Assembly (NCBI GenBank): GCA_029932445.1
Contig: JAOZQB010000152.1
Location: 1 to 7,110 of the forward strand
Length of the DNA stretch: 7,110 nt
DNA from: Bacteroidales bacterium
Lineage (GTDB): Bacteria; Bacteroidota; Bacteroidia; Bacteroidales; JAADGE01
Reading direction: 5' to 3'
Shown: in pieces, positions 1 through 4,871 of the stretch
Layout: every line of letters starts with the position of its first letter
Numbering within the stretch: position 1 is the stretch's first letter
Notes under the pieces: generated by a model
The model's database searches: none
What the model was told of the DNA's origin: nothing
What the model saw: only the letters and a program-made list of their open reading frames with translations
Made by a program: the position numbers and the translations under genes

Positions 1-14
1 TAAATTTTTATAAA

Positions 15-185
15 ATGAAATCAATTCAATTAAACAAATCGGCTGTTCAAAATGATCAATTATCGGAAAACATCAAAGGGTTTATGTCAACAGGAACTGT
101 TTTAAACAGGGATGCATTAAAAAAAATTAAAGGCGGCGGCGGTGAAGATGATAATTGTGAAGAAGATGAAATAATTTATTTATAA
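15..185 (+). CDS. Double-glycine leader peptide precursor (56 aa)
   Basis: Short open frame from ATG at 15 to TAA at 183-185. The leader (about residues 1-41) is hydrophilic and ends in LNRDALKKIKGG, the helix-plus-Gly-Gly pattern recognised by C39 peptidases and typical of Bacteroidota natural-product precursors. Four glycines (40-43) make the cut ambiguous: cleavage after G41 leaves a 15-residue core, after G43 one of 13. The core holds seven Asp/Glu, no basic residue, a single cysteine (C48) and a hydrophobic IIYL end. This acidity is unlike cationic bacteriocins, so a signalling or modified peptide is as likely as a toxin. A C39 exporter and an HlyD protein lie on the opposite strand, and a hairpin with T-tract follows 16 nt after the stop. 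Only 14 nt upstream are visible, so its promoter is outside the window. The precursor class is well supported; the function of the core is unknown. Confidence 0.8.
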   Translation: MKSIQLNKSAVQNDQLSENIKGFMSTGTVLNRDALKKIKGGGGEDDNCEEDEIIYL

Positions 186-201
186 TAAAAATAAAGCCGG
201 A

Positions 202-256
202 CAGGGTTTGGCCTAGTTGTTTCATTATTTTGTTTAACAGCCAAACCTTGTTTTTT
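202..256 (+). terminator. Long-looped hairpin with T-tract after first peptide gene
   Basis: CAGGGTTTGGC (202-212) pairs with GCCAAACCTTG (240-250) over 11 positions including one G-T wobble. The loop is 27 nt and six T follow directly (251-256). The form fits intrinsic termination of the peptide transcript. The loop is unusually long and is partly conserved in the hairpin after the second small gene (681-743). At the tenth stem pair a G-C here is A-T there, a compensatory change that supports a real RNA structure. Confidence 0.7.
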
Positions 257-296
257 ATTCGGATTATTCGGGTTAAAACGTAAAATCGAGGAATCT

Positions 297-319
297 TTTC
301 GGATATTTTATATCCGGAA
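297..319. other. Short inverted repeat (hairpin)
   Basis: CGGATAT (300-306) and ATATCCG (310-316) form a 7-bp perfect stem around TTT, extendable by about three weaker pairs. On the + strand it is followed a few bases later by GGATTTTT, so it might be a weak second terminator. It could equally be an incidental AT-rich palindrome. Confidence 0.35.
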
Positions 320-404
320 GGATTTTTATGCAAAAAAATAATTTTATTTTCTGTTTTATTAATTATTGTAAATCAGAACATTGCATACTTATGCCTATTG
401 TTTG

Positions 405-469
405 TTAAAAAAAAATAAAAAAAAACGCATATACCCCGGTTAGATTTTCCCGACTAAAGTAATAAAACA
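405..469 (+). promoter_or_regulatory. Conserved promoter-like element, copy 1
   Basis: Two runs of nine A (407-415 and 417-425), centred 10 bp apart and so in helical phase, lead into CGC, then TATACCCCGG, TTAGATTTTCCCGAC and TAAAGTAAT. The same sequence lies in front of hlyD on the other strand (4584-4649) with only two substitutions and one inserted base. Here it ends 25 nt before the ATG at 495 and points at that gene. Phased A-tracts resemble an UP element or intrinsic bend; the C-rich core with two CCCG boxes 14 bp apart would then be a sigma or regulator site. The repeat is seen directly; the promoter role is inferred from position. Confidence 0.65.
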
Positions 470-494
470 ATATTAAGCTTTAGTTTTTTACAAA

Positions 495-662
495 ATGAAA
501 TCGGATATGTTAAAAAAATCAAAAATTAGTAAAGAAAAAAAACGAAAAAATATGATGTATTTCGAATTTCTGAAAAAAGATGTCATAAAACGTGTAGAAG
601 ACAAAAAAGATGATTCACTTCTTGATGATCGGAAGAATTTTGAAAATAAAAAGAAACCCTAA
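495..662 (+). CDS. Small leader-like peptide without the double glycine (55 aa)
   Basis: ATG at 495, TAA at 660-662. The product is strongly charged and rich in lysine, with no membrane segment or signal peptide. It looks like a diverged paralogue of the peptide at 15-185: both start MKSxxLxKS, and FLKKDVIKRVEDK here (residues 25-37) lines up with VLNRDALKKIKGG there, keeping L, D and K and changing other positions conservatively. The Gly-Gly site is replaced by D36-K37, so a C39 peptidase should not cut it in the usual way. The downstream hairpin is also shared between the two cassettes. It has the promoter-like element found before hlyD, suggesting co-expression with the exporter. It might be an uncleaved leader mimic, an immunity or regulatory peptide, or a decaying precursor; I cannot choose between these. 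Confidence 0.6.
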   Translation: MKSDMLKKSKISKEKKRKNMMYFEFLKKDVIKRVEDKKDDSLLDDRKNFENKKKP

Positions 663-680
663 AATATAATGAAAGTAAGT

Positions 681-743
681 CAGGGTTTGACACATTTGTT
701 TTGGTTGAATTATTTTGGTTAACTGTCAAACCCTGCTTTTTTT
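681..743 (+). terminator. Long-looped hairpin with T-tract after second small gene
   Basis: CAGGGTTTGACA (681-692) and TGTCAAACCCTG (724-735) form a perfect 12-bp stem; after one C follow seven T (737-743). The 31-nt loop shares the blocks TTGTTT, ATTATTTTG and TTAAC with the loop of the hairpin at 202-256. It is a strong candidate intrinsic terminator, starting 18 nt after the stop codon. From here to the next gene at 890 the sequence is AT-rich and shows nothing else I can support. Confidence 0.75.
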
Positions 744-889
744 AATTTATATGACTTATTGAAAGAGTAAGAGGATATATTCTTATAAAAATTAAAACAT
801 TACAATGATAATAATGAACGAAAATAGATTAATGAACCATTGCACCAAACTGTAAACATTGTAAAAACGAAGTATAAAAATAAATAGTT

Positions 890-1219
890 ATGGTACAAAT
901 TGAATATAATTATATCAAAAATGGTGATTCAAATATTATAAACCGTTTAAATGAAATAATTGTAGAGTATAAACATCGATATAATAAGATAAGAATCGGA
1001 ATTTCTGATGAAAATTTTCAATCGCTTTTGACGGAAAATACTGACGGGGATTGGAGAAAGATTTCAATTTTGTATGAAATTAACACATTTTATATGTTTA
1101 ATATTATTGAATTTTGGCTAATCGATGAGCACTGGGATATATTTGCCGATAAAAATTTCAGTGAAAATTTTGAGTTAATATTAGAAAATAAAAAATATTT
1201 ATACATTCTCTCTGCATAA
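890..1219 (+). CDS. Hypothetical protein (109 aa)
   Basis: Complete frame from ATG at 890 to TAA, ending 10 nt before the convergent TPR gene. I do not recognise the family with confidence. The protein is soluble, acidic to neutral and rich in Ile, Asn, Glu and Tyr, without signal peptide or membrane segment. The middle, with YNKIRIGIS (about residues 31-39), then a DW pair and KISILYEIN, and a following helix with IIEFWLIDEHWD, has the strand-helix-strand-helix rhythm of small GIY-YIG-like domains. However, no GIY or YIG motif and no clear catalytic Arg/Glu set can be seen, so that resemblance is weak and from memory. It has no visible promoter link to the peptide genes, because the terminator at 681-743 lies between them. 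Codon use is as AT-rich as in its neighbours. That it is a real gene is likely; its role is unknown. Confidence 0.55.
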   Translation: MVQIEYNYIKNGDSNIINRLNEIIVEYKHRYNKIRIGISDENFQSLLTENTDGDWRKISILYEINTFYMFNIIEFWLIDEHWDIFADKNFSENFELILENKKYLYILSA

Positions 1220-1229
1220 AATTTATTCC

Positions 1230-2213
1230 TCAATTTCCGATTTCAGTTAAAATTTCTTCAGCATCTTTTTGTCGCAGATTTTTTTGTGAAGCAATGTCTT
1301 TCAGATAAGGAACAGCTTTTTGCATCTTATTTAACTTTATGTATGCCATTGATAAATACCATTCCGTTTCAAAATGATAAATATCGAAATCGTTTAAAAT
1401 TTGAGTAAAAACATTCACAGCTTCGGTATATTTTTCTGCTTCAAATAAAGCTAATCCGGAATAATAGCTTGCTTGCACAAAGTTTTTATTTTTAATAGCC
1501 GTTTGATGAAATTTTTCGTATGATTCTTTATAATTCCCCGAATTAAACAACTTTACGGCATTTTCGAATGAAATTGAAGTATTGAAATCTGCATTTCTGA
1601 TTTGAATTCCGGTTAATTTCTCGGGTTGTTGATGAAATTCCGAAAAAATTCTTTCATTTTTCGATTTTCTCTCAAAAATGTTGTTAATTAATAATAAAAG
1701 TGCAAAAGAAGCAGCTATTGCAATATATGCAATATTCTTTTTCAGGAACATATTAATGTGTTTTTCTCTGTTCCTATTTTCAGGATTTATAGTTTTTTCA
1801 GTAGAATTAAGCTCTTTATTTAAATAAAATTCATTAACCCATTCTTCCGTTAAATCATTAATTCCTGTATGTTTTGCGTTTTGTTCCGCTTCCGTGATTT
1901 GATTTTTTACAGACTCTGATTTTCCGGGAAAAGCAATTGCTAAATAATTCAAAATTTCTTTATCTGTTTTTCCGGTTTCCGAAAAATACAAAATATCTTC
2001 TTTTGCTGCTTTTTCAATTTCAGGATAATTAATATCCGATTCAATTTTTTCAGAGATTAATTTCCCTTTCATCATTAAATTAATATCCTGTATTAATACA
2101 AAGTCATTATTTAATGATTTATCTTTTTTAATTTGCAATAAAAAATCTGTTGATTCTTTATCAGATAAATAATCGTCAATATAATCAGTTATGAGTTTTG
2201 TATGTGCAGTCAT
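1230..2213 (-). CDS. Membrane-anchored TPR protein, probable anti-sigma factor (327 aa)
   Basis: The N-terminal part (about 1-95) has the pattern YIDDYL...FLLQIKKDKSLNNDF, like the short helical module that opens many Bacteroidota anti-sigma proteins. A polar stretch follows, then one membrane segment at about 160-178 (IAYIAIAASFALLLLI) and a C-terminal half with about three TPR-like helical pairs (roughly 216-244, 247-275 and 283-310, with GNYKESYEKF and EKYTEAVNVF as typical second helices). Expected topology is N-terminus in the cytoplasm and TPRs in the periplasm, but both flanks of the membrane segment carry Lys/Arg, so this is not certain. It is the last gene after the sigma factor and the 91-residue protein; gaps are 65 and 34 nt. 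I infer that it holds the sigma factor and may sense export or envelope state through its TPRs. Residues 1-95 align without gaps to the 91-residue neighbour. Confidence 0.7.
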   Translation of the reverse strand: MTAHTKLITDYIDDYLSDKESTDFLLQIKKDKSLNNDFVLIQDINLMMKGKLISEKIESDINYPEIEKAAKEDILYFSETGKTDKEILNYLAIAFPGKSESVKNQITEAEQNAKHTGINDLTEEWVNEFYLNKELNSTEKTINPENRNREKHINMFLKKNIAYIAIAASFALLLLINNIFERKSKNERIFSEFHQQPEKLTGIQIRNADFNTSISFENAVKLFNSGNYKESYEKFHQTAIKNKNFVQASYYSGLALFEAEKYTEAVNVFTQILNDFDIYHFETEWYLSMAYIKLNKMQKAVPYLKDIASQKNLRQKDAEEILTEIGN

Positions 2214-2278
2214 AATTTATTTTGCAAAATCTTATTAACAAAGTTAACAGAAAATTTGAACAGAAAAAAAATAAAATA

Positions 2279-2554
2279 TTAAAAAGCATTTTCTAAAAAC
2301 TTCATTATTTGAGCATCTTCTGTTCCGGTCTTTATCAATATATCGGTTAATTCATCAATTGCAAGTAGTTTGTCATTTCTTTCAATTTCTTTTTCTGCTT
2401 CGTTAATAAGGAACATTGTTTTTAAAATTGAATTGTTGTTTTTATAGGTTTCAAATTCATGCTTTAAATTTGTATTCATTTTAAGTTGAAGTTGAAAAAA
2501 TGTTGAACCAATGATATTATGTTCCTTATTGATGTGTTTTTCAAATTGTTTCAT
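2279..2554 (-). CDS. Small soluble protein paralogous to the TPR protein N-terminus (91 aa)
   Basis: ATG at 2554-2552, 34 nt after the sigma factor gene. No membrane segment or signal peptide; mostly helical with several Lys/Glu-rich stretches. Read residue by residue with a constant offset of four, it matches the first 95 residues of the downstream TPR protein at about a quarter of positions. Shared residues include F20, L22, Q23, K25, L30 and F34 near the start and T76, G77, D80, I83, L87, A90 and F91 at the end (F24, L26, Q27, K29, L34, F38 and T80, G81, D84, I87, L91, A94, F95 in the partner). It therefore looks like a free-standing copy of the probable anti-sigma module, without the membrane anchor and TPRs. 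It may bind the sigma factor itself or compete with the tethered copy. No family name is recognised. Confidence 0.65.
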   Translation of the reverse strand: MKQFEKHINKEHNIIGSTFFQLQLKMNTNLKHEFETYKNNNSILKTMFLINEAEKEIERNDKLLAIDELTDILIKTGTEDAQIMKFLENAF

Positions 2555-2588
2555 TATTCTAATTTTTTAATGTGAAAATAATTTAATT

Positions 2589-3185
2589 TTAAAAATCTAA
2601 TTGATCGGTATTTTTCCTGATTAATTTAGTTAATCTTTGCGTACATTCGTATTTGCGTTTCATTATAAAATTTTTACTGTATCCCAGGTTTTCAGAAATT
2701 TCTTTTACAGAGTAACTAAGCCAATATAAATTAAGTAATTTTTGACAAACTTCGCTGAGCTGCTTAAAATAATATTCAAAAGCATTTCTTTTTAAATTTT
2801 CATCGTATAAATAGTCTGTCTTGTTTCCTTGATTCAGTTTGTATTCAAAATCGGCATTATAGGTGTTTTTGGTTTTTTCCAGTAATTTTTTTCGCAATTT
2901 AAGTTTTAACAGATTCTTGGCAACAGCATAAAAATAGGTTGATAACCGTGATGTTAATTCAAAATTTTTATTAAAAATTTTATCTGTTAAAATATAAAAA
3001 GCATCATGTAAAAGATCTTCTGTATCTGACAAAACTGCTGATACCGAATTATCTCCGTCAGAATATCGAAAATTTAATATCATATATTTTATCATCGGTT
3101 CATATTCTTTTCTTAAAAATAAAATAGCTTTATTATCTTTATTTTTAATTAATTCTATAAGTTCCTTATCCGTTTTATTTCTCAT
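2589..3185 (-). CDS. ECF-like RNA polymerase sigma factor (198 aa)
   Basis: Length and layout fit a sigma-70 family ECF factor of the two-domain type. Region 2 lies at about residues 20-98: DTEDLLHDAFYILTDKI (54-70) is the core-binding helix and STYFYAVAKNLLKLKLRKK (82-100) the segment that reads the -10 element. A variable linker follows (about 101-130). Region 4 covers about 135-190, with the helix-turn-helix in YSVKEISENLGYSKNFIMKR (158-177). An insertion-like acidic stretch, SDGDNSVSAVLSD (42-54), precedes region 2.2. The gene lies 79 nt behind hlyD and ahead of two anti-sigma-like genes, the usual order for an ECF factor and its regulators. It would direct RNA polymerase to a small set of promoters; the repeated element before hlyD and before the second small gene is the best candidate target, which is inference. 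ATG start at 3185; no Shine-Dalgarno motif. Confidence 0.88.
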   Translation of the reverse strand: MRNKTDKELIELIKNKDNKAILFLRKEYEPMIKYMILNFRYSDGDNSVSAVLSDTEDLLHDAFYILTDKIFNKNFELTSRLSTYFYAVAKNLLKLKLRKKLLEKTKNTYNADFEYKLNQGNKTDYLYDENLKRNAFEYYFKQLSEVCQKLLNLYWLSYSVKEISENLGYSKNFIMKRKYECTQRLTKLIRKNTDQLDF

Positions 3186-3264
3186 TTGATTATTTTAGCT
3201 TTTAATGCAAAATTAAAATAAACGGATAAATTATTGTTTTTTAACAAAATAAATTTTAAATAAC

Positions 3265-4566
3265 TTAAAATTTTTCATAAAATAAACTTTTAATCGGATT
3301 GATAATTCTGGCAATCAAGGGTAAATCTTCCGTAATAATGTCAGCATTTCCCTGCATATTTTGTTTAAAATTTAAAGAAATTTTATAATTTGTCCTTAAT
3401 GAATCGGGAAAACTGAGCGTTGCTAAATAAAATTTATTTGATTGTACCAACGAAACATCTTTAATTTTTGCCCGTACCATTCCGAATTGCGTATCCGGAT
3501 AATCGTCAAATTTTATATTGACGTTTTGTCCTATTTTTACTTTTCCGGAACCGGATAAAGGTACTTCGGCATAACCGATAAGTTTAGAAATGTGCTCGGG
3601 AACAATTGTAAAAACTGTTTCTCCCGATGTAACATTTTCATTTTTGTTTTGATACCTGATGAAATTTACAATGCCTTTTACAGGACTTGTTAATAAATAG
3701 GTCTGCTCCCATAATTTGATTTGAGCATTTAAATTTGCAATTGTTTCGGTTATTCGGCTTTCATAATCTCTTTTTTGAGTTACTTTTTGAATTTCTGTTT
3801 CCAAAATATTTTGTTCTGTTTCCGTAATTCGTATCTCAACATTCGAAAAAGAACTTTTAAGACTTTCATACGTATTTTTTTTACTGATAACATTGCTCTT
3901 CGATTTTTCAAAATCGGCAAGGGATAAAAATTCTTTTTTATACAATCCGGAATCTCTTTGCAATTGTTTTTCTGACAAATTCAAATCTGTTTTCGATAAA
4001 TTTATTTGACTTTTCAAATTCATTAAATATTTTGTCAGAGCAACAATTTGTTTTTTATAAGCAATATTTTTTTTATCGTGATAGTCAAATTCTGTATAAT
4101 CTTTGTATTCTTTAATTTGCCCGATTAAACCGGAATAGGCCTTTTGCAGCTCGCCGACTTGGTAATTTTCCGAAAAACGGTAAGATAAAACAAATGATGA
4201 AAGTGTTAAACTGTGTTCTTCAATTGTTTTTAATTCCTTTTTAAGTTTTATTAAATCAGAATAATTACAAGTGTTTTCAATTATTGCAAGTACCTGATTT
4301 TTACTTACTTTATCTTTGTCTTTTACATTCAATTTAATGATTTTACCGGTTGCCCTTGCTTGAATTTCTGCCGGCGGATTATCACCCTTCACGGAGATAC
4401 GAGCTGTTATAATATCCGGATATTTAAAAAAGAAACTTCCGATAAGTAAAACAGTAATCAGAATAAATAAAATTGTTATTCCGATTCGAACGATTTTTGC
4501 AGGAGGAGTTCCGATAATTTCCTGAACTTCTTCACTTCTTATTTCAATTTTATCTGATAAAGGCAT
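3265..4566 (-). CDS. HlyD-family periplasmic adaptor of a peptide exporter (433 aa)
   Basis: Membrane fusion protein that would link the inner-membrane C39 ABC exporter to an outer-membrane channel. A short cytoplasmic N-terminus is followed by one membrane segment at about 26-47 (IGITILFILITVLLIGSFFF region). The first half of the lipoyl-like domain is ATGKIIKLNVKDKDKVSKNQ (72-91), the second half SPVKGIVNFIR with VTSGETVFTIVP (294-323). Between them lies a long alpha-helical hairpin, about 103-285, rich in Lys, Glu and Gln and likely coiled coil. A beta-barrel region (about 327-400) and the conserved tail QNMQGNADIITEDLPLIARI (402-421) complete the fold, so it is full length. The tail is characteristic of adaptors for C39 bacteriocin-type transporters. 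It does not follow the ABC gene closely: 305 nt and a promoter-like element separate them, and the sigma gene follows 79 nt downstream. ATG start at 4566. Confidence 0.92.
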   Translation of the reverse strand: MPLSDKIEIRSEEVQEIIGTPPAKIVRIGITILFILITVLLIGSFFFKYPDIITARISVKGDNPPAEIQARATGKIIKLNVKDKDKVSKNQVLAIIENTCNYSDLIKLKKELKTIEEHSLTLSSFVLSYRFSENYQVGELQKAYSGLIGQIKEYKDYTEFDYHDKKNIAYKKQIVALTKYLMNLKSQINLSKTDLNLSEKQLQRDSGLYKKEFLSLADFEKSKSNVISKKNTYESLKSSFSNVEIRITETEQNILETEIQKVTQKRDYESRITETIANLNAQIKLWEQTYLLTSPVKGIVNFIRYQNKNENVTSGETVFTIVPEHISKLIGYAEVPLSGSGKVKIGQNVNIKFDDYPDTQFGMVRAKIKDVSLVQSNKFYLATLSFPDSLRTNYKISLNFKQNMQGNADIITEDLPLIARIINPIKSLFYEKF

Positions 4567-4583
4567 GTGTTTTGTATCTTTTC

Positions 4584-4649
4584 TGTTTAATTACTTTAGT
4601 CGGGAAAATCTAACCGGGGTATAGGCGTTTTTTTTTAATTTTTTTTTAA
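4584..4649 (-). promoter_or_regulatory. Conserved promoter-like element, copy 2 (before hlyD)
   Basis: On the minus strand this reads TT-A9-TT-A9-CGCCTATACCCCGG and continues through TTAGATTTTCCCGAC to TAAAGTAATTAAACA. It is the near-identical partner of 405-469, ending 17 nt before the hlyD ATG and pointing at it. Differences from copy 1 are one extra T between the A-tracts, C for A after CGC, and T for A after GTAAT. Conservation over the full 65 nt, while the flanks right up to the start codons differ, argues for selection on this block. It would give hlyD, the sigma gene and the two anti-sigma-like genes their own promoter, separate from that of the exporter. Confidence 0.65.
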
Positions 4650-4813
4650 TTATAATTTTTAATTAGTTTATGAAAACTCTCTATGTCCATTAATGTCAGG
4701 TTGTTACATCGATTTTATGTGTATTATAAATTAGTTGTGATTTTTCGTAGAAATTCGAGATTAATCTAATATTTGTGTGCTGTTCTTACATGATAATAAA
4801 AAAAAACATTGAT

Positions 4814-4871
4814 TAATTATCAATCATCAATTATCAATTATTCATTATTCATTATCAATTATCCATTATCA
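4814..4871. repeat. Low-complexity ATTATCAATT-type repeat block
   Basis: Irregular tandem units of the kind AATTATCAATT and ATTCATTATTC run for about 58 nt up to the exporter stop codon. Such blocks are frequent between genes in Bacteroidota and probably arise by slippage. The plus-strand frame that reads through it is a product of the repeat and not a gene. Confidence 0.6.

Larger units (their letters stand above)
186..494. other. Intergenic region between the two small peptide genes
   Basis: These 309 bases hold a terminator-like hairpin (202-256), a second short hairpin (297-319), a 26-codon frame of doubtful meaning (328-408, four Cys) and a conserved promoter-like element (405-469) upstream of the next small gene. 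The last 25 nt before the ATG at 495 are AT-rich and lack a Shine-Dalgarno motif, as usual in Bacteroidota. I see no tRNA and no longer coding frame on the + strand. Confidence 0.6.
4567..4871. other. Intergenic region between exporter and hlyD
   Basis: These 305 bases contain the promoter-like element copy 2 (4584-4649) next to hlyD and, at the other end, a low-complexity ATTATCAATT-type repeat block (4814-4871) just behind the exporter stop codon. The middle (about 4650-4813) is AT-rich; minus-strand frames there are at most about 15 codons and lack a double glycine, so I call no peptide gene. No clear intrinsic terminator for the exporter transcript is seen. Confidence 0.55.

Noticed and set aside
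127..333. Open frame of 68 codons on the minus strand
   Set aside because: It runs antisense across the end of the double-glycine peptide gene and its terminator; the composition follows from the hairpin and A/T runs, and no family pattern is visible.
800..864. TTACAATG (800-807) and CATTGTAA (857-864) inverted repeat
   Set aside because: Only 8 bp with a 49-nt spacer in AT-rich DNA; likely chance.
405..4649. Inverted 65-bp repeats as ends of a transposon or integron-like unit
   Set aside because: No transposase, integrase or target-site duplication is visible, and both copies sit at a similar short distance before a start codon and point at it, which fits a regulatory element better.
4650..4813. 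Possible small peptide gene upstream of hlyD on the minus strand
   Set aside because: The longest ATG frames have about 14-15 codons and none has a double glycine or leader pattern.
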